A stretch of 64,000 nt of DNA from Climacium dendroides (GCA_950106755.1 OX467082.1:48006588-48070587), one strand, 5' to 3'; positions 24,038-35,335 are shown, counted from the first letter of the stretch. The notes: a model not told the origin generated them from the sequence alone. Numbers and translations: made by a program.

Positions 24038-24517
24038 TTAAGCAGTACTTGAGAAGGATCCTGTAAGTTTAATCAGCATTATCACACGGGACATCGATCA
24101 GCATTACCTTCACCGCACATATCATCTTGATGGAAATCAACTTACCCATGTAGACCACCTCCGGAAGGTCATCTTCCGAAAACGTAGTTAACTTGTCCAT
24201 TTGAGACGTCGACAACTTTGAGTTAGCACCGACAAATACGCATCTCCAGAGACCTGAAAGCGGTACAGCGTTTTATACAATCTGAACAGAAAGTGCTCTC
24301 TACATAATAGGATATCGAAGCTACTAAACCGACGCCGATCGTAGTTACAAAAAGAAAGGCAAGCTAAGGCAATCAGTGTTCCAAAAATTAAGACCTCCAG
24401 GCTTCACAGAGCAGACAGTCACTAGCTTGAAATCGATTTGGTGTAGAATAAGATCAGGAATTCCAAATACTTCCACTCGATATTGAAAGCACTTGAGTCC
24501 AACGTGCATCGTCCAAC
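24038..24517 (-). CDS. 3' end of a spliced gene, unknown function
   Basis: Three minus-strand exons join in phase: 24471-24517, 24146-24253 and 24038-24060. Acceptors are TACTGTACACAG, ACCGCTTTCAG and AAACTTACAG. Donors are GGAA|GTATTT and the strong ATGG|GTAAGT. The predicted C-terminal peptide contains LDDARWTQVLSISSGS, then LWRCVFVGANSKLSTSQMDK and LTTFSEDDLPEVVYMGSFSS, and stops at TAA 24038-24040. No upstream exon could be fixed: 24520-24900 has higher GC but no clear chain, and AT-rich repeat DNA begins near 24950. It could be an intact gene end or a truncated copy. The family is not recognised. Confidence 0.5.
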
Positions 24518-25740
24518 CTGTGTACAGTAAATCATTCTATAAATGTGATCGAGCAGCCATCTGTGTGAACCTTCCGTTTCACATAAAACTGCAACACGCG
24601 CAGTCAAAATGCACAACGCACCGTATGTCAACTCCATTGAAGTGTGACCAGGACTATTCGTTTGCAATCCAGCTAGGCCGGTGGTGCACGAGACCGGTAC
24701 AATTGGAACACTATTGCATGTCAAATTTCAATTTGACACACAAGTCCGACTCTCAACACCTCGTGTAGACTGTAAGGTTTCGACTGTAAGCTCAAACTGC
24801 AAACACGGGTCTTGAGTGTCATTGTATACGGATCCACTGGTAAGAACGGGGTACTAGCCTCTTACCGCGCACTGTAATGTCAGAACTACAGACAATGAGC
24901 TTAGGTCATCCTCACGGCACCACGGAATTTGCCCCGCCAAATATAACTCGAACTTCTAGTTAGAACTCGAAATTTTTTATCATTGGAAGTGCATTCCAAA
25001 AGTACTTTAAATAGGTATAAGAAAAATCAAATTTTGACATTGGATGAAGAAAATAAATTGTTTCAAAAGCTAGCTAAAGACAAAAATTATAGACCACAAT
25101 GTTGACAAATCACAATTACCAATGCACTTTGGATTCATAATTTGACCAAAAAAATTTCATCATTTTTCACTTTTGTTTACTACAATAGAAAAATGGCATT
25201 ATAAAGCCACACAAATTTAAAATAGTCAATAAATGACTTTCAAGATTAATGTAGAAATGAAGAATGCACCTGTTGGTTGATAAATTGGGCCATTTTTTGA
25301 CAAAGTACCTTGGTGGTAGACCAATATTCATTTCCTAAAATTTTTGAAAAATTCAAATGAAGTAAAAAACAAACTTGATTTTCTTTAATAGTTCAAATCA
25401 AATTTTTTTTAAATCATTTTCATGGGAGTTGAGATCAAGTGCGAGAAGCTAGAAGTTGTCAAATACAATTCATACAAAAATATGCATGATCACATAGCTA
25501 ATGTTGCTATCAAAATATGATTGACAAGTGGAAAGAACAAGTGAATGACATTTAAAATAACTATTAAATATTTTTATCTTATTTGTATTCCCTAATAGAC
25601 TTTTATTGTCATCCAACAACCAGAATCTAGCTCCTCAAGCATTTCCAAGTTATTTAAACCTATACAAACATTGCAGACCTAAAAGTTTTGATGGATGATT
25701 TCATTGTTAAATGTAGAAACAAAGAATGCATCCATTGATT
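24518..25740. other. Upstream GC tail, then AT-rich repeats
   Basis: 24520-24900 is GC-richer and may hold undetected 5' exons of the minus-strand gene. At 25250-25310 and 25709-25765 the sequence AATGTAGAAA...AAGAATGCA recurs in direct orientation. Confidence 0.4.
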
Positions 25741-26680
25741 CAATAATTGAAGTATTTTGATGACTCCTTGCTCACCCAAGGGGTAGTGGGAACCAACTAC
25801 CAGGGAGCATTGATCCATTTATTGCCCCATCAAAGGATAAATGTAAAAATTGCCCTCTATTTTTTGCCACTTAAATTTTGTATTTCACCATGTCTCCTAA
25901 CTCACACTTGGGACCTTGGATTGCAAATATGAATTCAAAATTTTCAAATTTTATCATACATGGCAAATAAAAAATTTCAATGTTTTTTGCAAGGTAAAAC
26001 ATGGGGCAAAGCATGGGTCAATCCTCCTGGCCCTGAACCAACTCCTTGCTCGTCTCCATTTTATTGATTAGAAAAATGCTGAAATTATTTATTTGTCATC
26101 CATGATCAAATTGGAAAATTTTGATTTCATATTTACAATCAGAGGCAAGTAAATCAAGCGCGAAATAGGGTCCTTTTCTTCCCCTGTCCCCCTGGCCAGG
26201 GGGAATTGCCCCCCTTCATTGCCCCAACCAAGGGAGAATGTGAAACTTTGCCCTCTATTTTGAGCCATGTATTTTTATATTTCTTCACCTCTACAACCAA
26301 ATTTGGAGCCTCTGATTGCAAATATGAATTCAGAACTTCCGTTGGGGAGGCACCTAGATGGGCCCTCACGGGTCCTAGTGTTGGTTTTATCTTTCAGCCC
26401 CTTAGGGGGGTCACTTGGGCAGGGCGGGGAAACCCCTCCCTGCAAGGCCGTCCTTCTTGGCCGTGCCTTTGTATTTTGTTTTGGGCTGTACTTTAGTGTC
26501 TGTAGTGTCCCCAGGCCGCTTGCGGCTGGGTTTGTGGGTTTTTTTCTCTTGCAGTAAAGGTATTCTTTGCTTGTGTCCAAAAAAAATTCAGAACTTCCTA
26601 ATTTTTTCATGTGTTGCAAATATAAAATTCCAGTGTTCTCCCAACGGGCAATGAGGGGGTCAATCATGCCCCCCGGAATG
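25741..26680. repeat. Repeat cluster with GGGGGTCAATC-type ends
   Basis: The sequence around 25840-25970 (TTGCCCTCTATTTTTTGCCA, GATTGCAAATATGAATTCA) recurs at about 26235-26340 and continues at 26585-26670. A reversed copy (TTGATTTCATATTTACAATC) lies at about 26096-26140. A motif GGGCAAxxxxGGGGTCAATC ends units at about 26008, 26645 and, outside the cluster, 35770. The unit looks like a non-coding mobile repeat. Confidence 0.6.
26341..26584 (+). mobile_element. Retroposed insert (SINE or truncated LINE tail), 14-bp target duplication
   Basis: A 244-bp GC-rich insert ends in six A residues. It is flanked by perfect copies of AATTCAGAACTTCC (26327-26340 and 26585-26598). The paralogous repeat at about 25925 reads through the same point without the insert. 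Target duplication length, an A-tail and the upstream AGTAAAGG signal fit target-primed reverse transcription. The TTTTGTTTTGGGCTGTAC and GCCGCTTGCGGCT stretch suggests a 3' untranslated tail. Reading frames across it are not convincing, so it may be a 5'-truncated LINE or a SINE. Confidence 0.75.
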
Positions 26681-27404
26681 AGGAATGACTTGGGGAGGAG
26701 TTGCCGCGTCCTTTTAAATCAAATCAAATGGTCTCATGATGTATAGTGATGTACTGGCGGTGAGTAATTGGTGTAAGAATTATTCGTACAAATCAGAGTA
26801 GGTCGTCATCATTTGGCAAAGGTCAAACTACTTTATTGTTGCCGCGTGAAGACACTATGTGTTACAGACTGTCATGCTTATTTTAGACGGAATAAGCATA
26901 AGTGGTCGCCACTCTCGGACAAGTAAGGCCACACAATAATAAATAAATATATATATACTGTACATGAACATGGATTCCAGTCTGCAAGTCCCTTTGGACG
27001 AAGTGCCGCACATTGGGTTGCGATTTGAGCTCCTCAGAGCATCACCACCAACTGCTCCCAATGACCTCGGCAACGGCACTTTCTATTTGTCGTGCATTTT
27101 AAGTGGAAAATGACTCCACACCAGCATCCTGTCACATTACTAATTCTACCGTCTCTCCCATCACTCTCCCTCTACAAAGACCCTCTTTTGCCAAGCATAT
27201 CTTAAGTGAACCTATACCTAACCTTCAAAGTGTGTGGGGACGTTTTGGAAGCAATTCTTCAACAATGCATATTCCACATATATTTGAAGGATGGACAAAA
27301 TCCACAAATAAAAATGATAAAAGAATTTCTACTTAAGAATATAAGATTATATAAGAATTTGCATCTAAATAAAATTAAAAAATCTATAAATATTAAGAAG
27401 TACA

Positions 27405-27716
27405 TGTACATGTAATAGATATCTACAGAGTAAGTAATAAAGTTTCTACTTTTAATCCTTTAGTTGTGTGTATGTAATAGATGTCTATAAAGTAAAAAAT
27501 AAAATTTATATTTTTAATCCTTTAGTAGATGTTTACAAAGTACAAGATAAAACTTCTACTTTTAACCTTTTAGTACCATGTTCATGTATTAGATATCTAC
27601 AATGTAATAGATAAAGCTTCTACTTTTAACCTTTTAATACCATGTTCATGTAATAGACATCTATAATTTAGGAGATAAATTTTTTACTTTTAGTCCTTTA
27701 ATACTATGTTCATATG
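27405..27716. repeat. Tandem repeat, about 75-bp unit, 4-5 copies
   Basis: The unit contains GTAATAGATxTCTA, AAAGT, GATAAA, TTTCTACTTTTAAxCCTTT and ACCATGTTCATGT. Copies begin near 27405, 27470, 27527, 27590 and 27640 and are moderately diverged. Confidence 0.75.
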
Positions 27717-27829
27717 GGACAAAAGTCAAATCAAAATTTTGCTTCAAAACAAGTATAATAAGAGTACCACAATGACATTCCCCACGACGTGACATTTAAA
27801 TAATGATGATCAATCCAATTTTAACGAGT

Positions 27830-28110
27830 TGTTGGTGGGGAACATTGGATGGCCCCGGCACCTCTACATCTCACGAGGTGGCAAGTGCCTCGCCACTTGT
27901 TGGTGCCGTGGTCCAATTTTGCGGCACTGGTGGCGATGCTCTGAAGTTAAGTTGGTGAAGACATGTCTTCACAGGACATGTTGTTTTTCATTTCGGACAA
28001 GTACCCAGTCGTTTCTTCAATACTACGGTGATACTGATGTAGAGATATCTCGGCGATACCTGGGGAAAATAAAATGTGGCTGGCTTTGGGTCTTCCTGTG
28101 AAGCAGTACT
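27830..28110. repeat. Sequence with inverted relative near 27000-27080
   Basis: GTGCCGT...GCACTGGTGGCGATGCTCTGA (about 27903-27942) resembles the reverse complement of about 27005-27080 (GTTGGTGGTGATGCTCTGA). No product recognised. Confidence 0.35.
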
Positions 28111-28229
28111 CTGACTACAGGTATTATTGACCGGAAGAAATGGAAATTTCCTTTACACAACACGTAGCCAACATACTGTACATCTTTGGACTGTAGCCAC
28201 TTGGCGAAAAATCTTGCACACGAAAGCGC

Positions 28230-28690
28230 TGTGTCCGGATGTCCGGACCTTGCTCACATCTAAGCTACACCCGGCCCGGCCCTGCCAACCGGTCTGCCCG
28301 TGTCACACCCCCTGGAGCAAAACCAGGGCCTGGCAGGCACAGTGGGGCCCCTCCCCTCGATTCGGGCAATTTCGAAGCTCGCCTTGTTTGCAGGAGCTAC
28401 CTGGGCGGACAGAACTGTCTGCCGAAGAGCCGATTCCGAAGGGAACGCTGCCGATCATGTATGGGAACCTGCTCTTAACGCCAGGGAACACGCCTCCTAG
28501 GGCACATTCGGCCTTGCTCGCGACAGGGCTCGTCCATGAGCCCGCTTGCAGGGCAGAATGCGCCCTAAGGACACGTTCTCTAGTACGTTCCCTCCTTGCT
28601 TTTCCCTTCCTCCCTGCCTTTCTCTTGGCTTCTCCCCTTTTTCCCTCCCTTCTTCCCTTCCTCGACTCCTTTCCTATGGCCGCAGGTTCT
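28230..28690. other. GC-rich island with nested hairpin and pyrimidine tract
   Basis: 28498-28567 pairs TAGGGCACATTCGGCC with its counterpart ending GAATGCGCCCTA around the inner hairpin GGGCTCGTCCATGAGCCC. It is followed by a roughly 90-bp C/T-rich tract (about 28585-28676). Long frames on both strands here are explained by composition and are not called as genes. Confidence 0.5.
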
Positions 28691-29259
28691 TTCAACCCCT
28701 AATTGTCTGAGGCATCAAAATTTTGTGTTCCAAATACTGTGAAATTAAATAAAGCCTCAAGAATCGATTTTGTTTTTTATGTGATCTTTAACATGAAAAC
28801 GTTGGCTTCTGTTCAATTTAGAGCAAATTTTGGGAAACTAAAAACAAGACTTAAGCATTCAAGGGTTAAATGTTTTTGGTTGCATCAAATGTTTCATTTA
28901 AAATTTCATTTCAAATACTTTTCAAGTACCATTCATTCCAAAAGCATGGTCACAATCTTCATTGATATTTTTCTTAAACAAATCCAACCGTAGGATTCTT
29001 TGGTTAACTTGTTCAAGTACATTGTTCCGAGATTATAAAGTGACTCTTACCACCAATTACAAGTTCAATGTGCCAAAATTTAACTTTAGACATAGGCTTC
29101 ACTAGCCCTTCTAAAAGGTGAAGGCTTTTGTATTTCAACATTTTTGGAAAAGAAATATATATTGTGCTATAACTTGTCCATGTAGTCAATATGTTGGAAA
29201 AGTCAACATGTTCAAAAATCCTTCAAACTTCTTTTCACATGGCAAATTTAAAAAGTTGG

Positions 29260-29510
29260 TCACCCCCAAAATATATGAGGTTATAGGGCCCAACATGCAC
29301 AAACCCAATCAATTTATGGCTTTCTAGAATCTACTCTATCATTTTTTTAAATGAATTTCTTATGTGATTTTTTTCCCCCACAATGTAATGTATTTGAGGC
29401 TCACTTCCAAGAACCCTCAACACTAAGAGAAGTCAAGATTGCAATTGAATAAAAAAATCATAATCAACCATTTTAAAAATCGAATTTTTGATGTTAAAAC
29501 TAAACTTTAT
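29260..29510. repeat. Dispersed repeat, direct copy at 37505-37765
   Basis: Shares AATTTATGGCTT, ATCTACTCTA, TTTTTTTAAATGAATTT, ATTTGAGGCTCA and CCTCAACACTA followed by AAGTCAAGATTG with 37505-37765. The second copy has extra bases near 37690-37710. Confidence 0.75.
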
Positions 29511-29530
29511 TACTGACACGCCCCCCCTTT

Positions 29531-29683
29531 CATAGTTGTCATACTAGACAAGTTACTATTCATTTTTCATCCTGTAGGACGAGTTACTATTCATCAAATG
29601 TACTTGAGAGATACATTTGATGAATAATAACTCGTCCTACAAGACAAGAAATGAATAATAACTTGTCAAGTATGACAACCATG
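29531..29683. mobile_element. hAT-like hairpin MITE, copy A
   Basis: Starts CATAGTTGTCATACTAGACA and ends TGTCAAGTATGACAACCATG; the two halves pair almost completely. Each arm carries GTTACTATTCAT twice, and the centre has ACATTTGATGAA. Flanks are CCCCCTTT and CCCCTTTG, an 8-bp target duplication blurred by a C run. Confidence 0.8.
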
Positions 29684-30041
29684 CCCCTTTGCTTGAGGGG
29701 GGTATTTAACGTCTTGCCTGCCCATGCAAGACCCAATTGCATGAGAACTTGGTACCATTGGGAACTTGGTACCATTGGGAACTTGACTAATTAAGGTATC
29801 CCGTACTTTGTCGGGACCATTACTCCTCCAATCCAGCTTCCCAAGTCCCAACTTCTGTCCTGCTGAACGTCGTTAACGTTACTGCTCGATCACGGTAGTG
29901 CTCGATCACCTCCTTCTCGCAATTCTCTCTGAAGTCGTTCTCTAGCGATGTAGATGAAGGTTTGGCAGCATAAAACAAAACTAGTTACGCTAATTTCTTC
30001 TCGATGTCCAGTAACATAGGAAGACCGGCCCCCACCGTATC

Positions 30042-30086
30042 ATATTCCAACATGAACTTTCCCCCCAAATTTTCATGTTGGAATAT
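30042..30086. repeat. Perfect 15-bp-arm hairpin
   Basis: ATATTCCAACATGAA and TTCATGTTGGAATAT flank a 15-base loop containing CCCCCC. Confidence 0.8.
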
Positions 30087-30481
30087 AATACCCGGGGTGA
30101 CACCCTGCCGTTCTCCCTGTGTAAGTACCTTCACCTTCTAGCTGTCTTAGCTTCTAAGCCCATTCAATTCCAAAGCTTCGATCTTCACTAACATACTGTA
30201 TGCACAAGGTATCGATCAAAAAATCTTCATAGCTACTGTACCAATTTAAGGGGTAAACCAAGTCTTTACTCCCAAGAAACAACTGGCCATGTACAACATT
30301 CCACTGGCGGGGGGTTTAGGCATCAGATCGATGCGCTCATGCAGGCGCGCACTCGAATTTGAGATTTGAGTAACCCGACTCCAATCCAGGCGCGTCCGAG
30401 AAGGACGACGAACGATTCTGAATAGAACTACATTCTGAGACGTCTACATTCTGCAGCCGAGTTCTATTCCGGAATCAGGTA

Positions 30482-30525
30482 GTAATGCCCGGTTAAGCAG
30501 TTTTATCTGCATAATCGGGCATTAC
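30482..30525. repeat. Hairpin with 19-bp arms
   Basis: GTAATGCCCGGTTAAGCAG pairs with CTGCATAATCGGGCATTAC at 17 of 19 positions around TTTTAT. Confidence 0.8.
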
Positions 30526-32734
30526 GACTATTTCATCCGACATCCGAAAGCTAGTTTATCCCCAAAGTTCGTCATGTTCTACATGCACGAGACGTTTCCT
30601 GGCCGCGGTTTACGCCAGGCAACGTCTCTCGTCGTCGGCCACTTTCACAAAATAAAGGACCTCCTAGTAGGGCTCCGCCCCCCTCGTCGGACCTTTATTT
30701 TGGGAAATGCCCTCCTAGGGCATTGCCCTACACATAATGATCCAGTAACTGGGTACCTCGATCTCTGCCCTGATCGATTTGAAGCTAAAGGATCGATCGA
30801 AAGATAAACACAAAGTTGACACACATGCAGATTATTCTGGCGTTCGTTTCTAGCAGCTCCTGCACGATCTCGAATCAACTTCCGTCTGCCTGCAAGTTAG
30901 TTTCAGCTAGCCTCGCTGGTTGAATTGCCGACCGATATTTCAATTCATGCGCCATTTTCACATTAACATTACCTCGTTGTGCATGCTTGGTGTGCTGGCA
31001 ATTTGGTACGTAAATTCATATGCAAATTGCGCTTTCATAACAGCATTTTGCACGGACAACCGGCGATTAGTGATTTTCACCCCATCCTCCCCCGCTCCCT
31101 AAGTCATTTCAGTTAATTTCTTCCTTCCTTGAAGGTTCACCGTTGCCCTAATCAGTCATTTTTACGGAATCGACATTGGATGCAATTAAGCTGAGGCACT
31201 CAGTGCCCAATGTGCCCAATCGAGAAACGTACGAAACTACGAATCCGATCGATTCGAAGAGAAAAGCATCATGCATGTACGTTGACTTAGGAACTTAATT
31301 ATGCGGAGGGACGGAATCGACTGCACCAATTAAGCGAAGCAGCTGATATGGGAAGCTCGATCACTGGGCTGGAGGTCCTCGATACCCTCATACTGACTGT
31401 TGTATCCCCAGACTGGTCAATGGTCAATTGATTAAGATCCCTGTGCGCAATTTACGTTCTCGTCGTGCAGACGCAGTCGGGCGTACGACCAGGTTTCTCC
31501 TCGAACGACATAGTCTTAGGTCCCCTGTGCACCGAGAAGCCGGGACAATGCCCCCAAATTCAGTTGCACAAAATTTGAGCCCCTTTTAGGTTCAAGGCCC
31601 CCCTCGATATTCATCAGAAGCTAGAATAAAATTATGATAGGGTCAATTCTTCCATGTATAAAGGCTTTAGGCCAAAAAGTTGAGCTAATTCAATAATGTA
31701 ACTTGTTCATATTCTATTGATCGTAGTTGTTGACATAAAAACAAGGTTGTTACATTGGATGCAGAACAAAATCTGTTAACTTAAACACGAGCTCCTACTA
31801 GTGATACATTCAGGTTAGATTCTTTTAAAAATAATTCAAAATACAATTAAGTATGTTTAGTATTGAAATTTTCAGAATTTAAAACATGGCATAATTGAAT
31901 CATCATACTACTAAAATCATAAGTCCCTCTGTAATATCACAAATGCTACTATTAATACTAGAGGCTCATGCTTGTTATGCTACGCATTCATTGTATCACA
32001 TATTAATAAAAATTTGATATATTTGAATAGAATGCATGATAATGATTTCGGTAAGTCTTTAAAATAACTATTTTAATTATTTTATAAAAATATTTTCAAT
32101 CATACATACATAGAAATCATATTTTCACATAATGTGATATTATTGAAATAGAGTAGCAATTTGCATTCACTTCTGTAATATCACTTTTTACAAAGGGTGA
32201 TATTATAAAATAATATAGTCGTTGCAATTGAGGTAATATCAAAGAGGATCCATAGGATGATATTATAGAGGTAGCAATTCCATTGCAAAAATTTATTAGA
32301 TTGAACTGATTTTGGATTTCACAACAATTAAATTGTTCACGAAGCTTTTGAGATTTACAAGTTTTTCCTTTAAATTCTTCTATTTGGGTTGCCATTGTTT
32401 GTAACAATTGAGTCAAATTTCTAATACATTCTAATGTATATATATCTTTTAATATATTTATCATTGCATGTATTTCATTCATCATTCATTAAATTTCTAT
32501 TGTTTATTTCAGTATATGCTCATTTATAAAAAAAATTATATGAAGATTTTAGTAATTTTTATCTGAAGATTTATTGAAATTTTTGCTTTCCATTCTATCT
32601 AATACATAAAAAATCTAATGAAATTCTAATGGTGAATGCATAGCATAGCAAGTGTCAACCGCTAGTAGTGTAGAAAATAATAATAAAAATAATTTGAATC
32701 CTAAAATATACTCTATGAAAATTGAAAAATTGAA

Positions 32735-32739
<5 letters not shown>

Positions 32740-32780
<41 letters not shown>
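32740..32780. repeat. (TA)n microsatellite
   Basis: About 20 uninterrupted TA units. Confidence 0.95.
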
Positions 32781-32781
<1 letters not shown>

Positions 32782-32859
32782 AAGGTAATTGCTTCCTATA
32801 CACTAAAAATTCATGGAATATACAAGCTTAACTAACTTTTCTACTAACTTACTCGAGAA

Positions 32860-32947
32860 TATGGTTGTCATACTGGACAAGTTACTATTCATTTCTCGTC
32901 CTGTAGGACGAGAAATGAATAGTAACTTGTCTAGTATGACAATCATG
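32860..32947. mobile_element. hAT-like hairpin MITE, short copy B
   Basis: An 88-bp derivative that keeps only the outer arms (TATGGTTGTCATACTGGACA ... AGTATGACAATCATG) and lacks the inner ATCAAATGTAC stem. Perfect 8-bp target duplication CTCGAGAA at 32852-32859 and 32948-32955. Confidence 0.85.
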
Positions 32948-33303
32948 CTCGAGAACTTACTATTTAAGTTGGGAAGACCTACTACCAAAGTTTTTCCAAA
33001 AATTTGGTAAAGTTTTGAGTATTGCGGTAAAGGTTATGGAATTTTTCACATTTTGTGAAATGAAATTCCAAAAACTCTAGATTGAGTTAAAGAAAAGATA
33101 TTCAAACCCAAAATAAATGATTTTATATGGGATTTAATGAATATGATTCCAATGTATGGTACTTTAAATTATATCATGGTCTTTTTTTAGACGATATTTG
33201 TGTCCAAAGAATTAAACAATTTCATAAATAAATATTATTTAATCTCTTGAACTTTACATTGAACTTTCAAACTTTGATCAAGAATTCAACATAAATACAT
33301 AAT

Positions 33304-33456
33304 CATATTTGTCATACTGGACAAGTTACTATTCATTTCTTGTCCTGTAGGACGAGTTACTATTCATCAAATGTACCTCTCAAGTACATTTGATGAATAG
33401 TAACTTGTCCTATAGGACGAAAAATGAATAGTAACTTTTCTAGTATGACAACCATG
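33304..33456. mobile_element. hAT-like hairpin MITE, copy C
   Basis: Full 153-bp copy. Perfect 8-bp target duplication TACATAAT at 33296-33303 and 33457-33464. Arms pair across nearly the full length. The left tip reads CATATTTGTCATAC and the right tip GTATGACAACCATG. Confidence 0.9.
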
Positions 33457-33609
33457 TACATAATGAAGATAAGCTAACAATGTCTTGCAACATTTTCAAT
33501 GTCAATTTCATTAAAATGCTATGTTTCCAAAGCCGAATATTATAATAAGCATATATATGAGTATGAAGTTCTAAAATGTAAAGTATCTGTGGATACATAT
33601 TTCTAAAGG

Positions 33610-33763
33610 CATGGTTGTCATATTAGACAAGTTACTATTCATTTTGCGTCCTCTAAGACGAGTTACTATTCATCAAATGTACTTGAAAGGTACATTTTGA
33701 TGAATAGTAACTAGTCCTATAGGACAAAAAATGAATAGTAACTTGTCTAATATGACAACCATG
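33610..33763. mobile_element. hAT-like hairpin MITE, copy D
   Basis: 154-bp copy with tips CATGGTTGTCATATTAGACA and TGTCTAATATGACAACCATG, exact inverted copies. Flanks TCTAAAGG and ACTAAAGG form a 7-of-8 target duplication. Inner stem TCAAATGTACTTGAAAGGTACATTTTGA is present. Confidence 0.85.
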
Positions 33764-35335
33764 ACTAAAGGTGAATTGTAAAAGTGTCATAGTATTGGAA
33801 TAGACGAATAGTAACAATTTAACAAAATTGACATGTAAGGATCCAACCATGATAATACTTCCAAAAAAGAAGAATGAAATTTGTTGTTTAATTCTATGAA
33901 TTAAATATGAAGTTTGCAATATAGTGAAACCAAAACACCACCCAAAACAAGAGAGAATAGGGTATGAAATATCTTCAAAATCCTTATTCATTGAGGCCAC
34001 ATGTACTAGTGAATTGAAAACATGGATTCAGATGCATTTTTGTACTTGTAATTTTTTAAATCAATGTTTTCAATTGATAAATTGTAGAAAAGGGAATGTC
34101 AATTGTAATTTTTTAAATCAATGTTTTCAATTGACAAATTAAATACTACTATATTACTCGTGATATTTGTATTGTATAATACTAAATTCACATCCATATC
34201 TAGTACAAAACACAAAATAAAAATGACAAAAACAAAAGACTTATAATAATATTAAACAGCTCCACTTGGGTCAATCAATGAGCGTATAAACCCTTAAGCA
34301 AGTGCAATGTGATGAATAGCTATCATGGGTCAATTGCGCTTAGATCCGGAGAGTGAATTTCCAACTGCACATTGTGCTCAATCTCATTTGGAGCTATGTT
34401 TTCTAAGAACTAATAACCCCACAACAACTCATCAATGCAAATCAGTAGAAGACAAATCAATGCACAACATTTTGCTAAACAAGAATTGCTCAACATTAGA
34501 ACTCAGCATTGAATCTAGTATTCCTTCAAAAGGGTGCAAGAGATCCAAATGTAGGAACTGTTGAAAGCTCAACTCTATGCATTTAGACCTATTCATCAGA
34601 ACAAACTAGGAAACAAGTTCAAGTTGTATACAAATTACAATCTTGTGGATTGTATAGGTGGCTGGAAAGGTACCTCAACATGACCTTGTGTATTTAGGGT
34701 TGTTCATTGGAACAAATTGAAAAATGAGTTCAAGTTGTATACAAATTACAATCCTATGGATTGTTTAGGTGGCTGGAAAGGTACTGCAACATGGGCTCCA
34801 AAGCATGAACCTTCAAACTAAATATTGGTCGTACTTGTCTTTTGATCCCATCTTTTCTCCAATACTTATGGCATCAAATAACTTCCGCACGCAACGGGTG
34901 ACGAAAAATAGTACAAGTGTTTCTTGCAATCACCCGTATACTCTTACCAAAAAGAAAAAAAATGAGTTCATCCATAGTAAACATCGCATCTAGATATCCA
35001 TTAGCTTCACAAGAATCCTTCATACCTCATATCCATTTTTCACAGAGGTGCAACAGTGAACAAATTGTGCAAAAACACCTCTTTGTTTATCCTAAACTTG
35101 AACCTACAAAAAATATAAAAAACAAACTACTCACCTCCATCCTTTCTCATAGCTTTGTGACAATGAGAATTCCATATTCGAAGGAGAGGAAAACAAGCGC
35201 AATAAATTATAGAACGTCATTGGAAGCAGGAGGTCGCTAGAGTCAAAGGAGATTGTTTATGAGAAGGGAGGTCGCTAGTGAGGGGAAGCTCGCGGAGGGA
35301 AGAGGTCAGAGGGGAAGGAGCCGGGCAGGGAAGGG
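33764..35335. other. Intergenic DNA with two tandem duplications
   Basis: AATTTTTTAAATCAATGTTTTCAATTGA occurs at about 34050-34079 and 34104-34133. A larger unit of about 118 bp (GTTCAAGTTGTATACAAATTACAATC, then GGTGGCTGGAAAGGTAC) occurs at about 34580-34695 and 34697-34795. A purine-rich stretch lies at 35230-35340. No gene was called. Confidence 0.55.

Larger units (their letters stand above)
29684..32859. other. Mixed intergenic DNA with small palindromes
   Basis: Hairpins lie at 30042-30086, 30482-30525 and 30649-30701. 30000-31560 is GC-moderate with no convincing exon chain. 31600-32740 is AT-rich. A minus-strand frame of 122 codons at 32117-32485 has unremarkable composition and no supporting splice or homology signal. 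A (TA)n run lies at 32740-32780. Confidence 0.4.

Noticed and set aside
23803..24066. Plus-strand frame of 87 codons with a cysteine-bearing stretch
   Set aside because: It overlaps the minus-strand gene end at 24038-24060 and its 3' region, and the minus-strand exons have better splice and phase support. A plus-strand exon at 23781-23874 is possible but weaker.
27900..27960. Resemblance to 5S rRNA internal region (GAAGTTAAG)
   Set aside because: The flanking sequence does not follow 5S rRNA.
28127..28702. Plus-strand frame of 191 codons and a minus-strand frame of 130 codons
   Set aside because: Both arise in a GC-rich hairpin and pyrimidine-rich segment. Composition is strange for protein and neither has splice or domain support.
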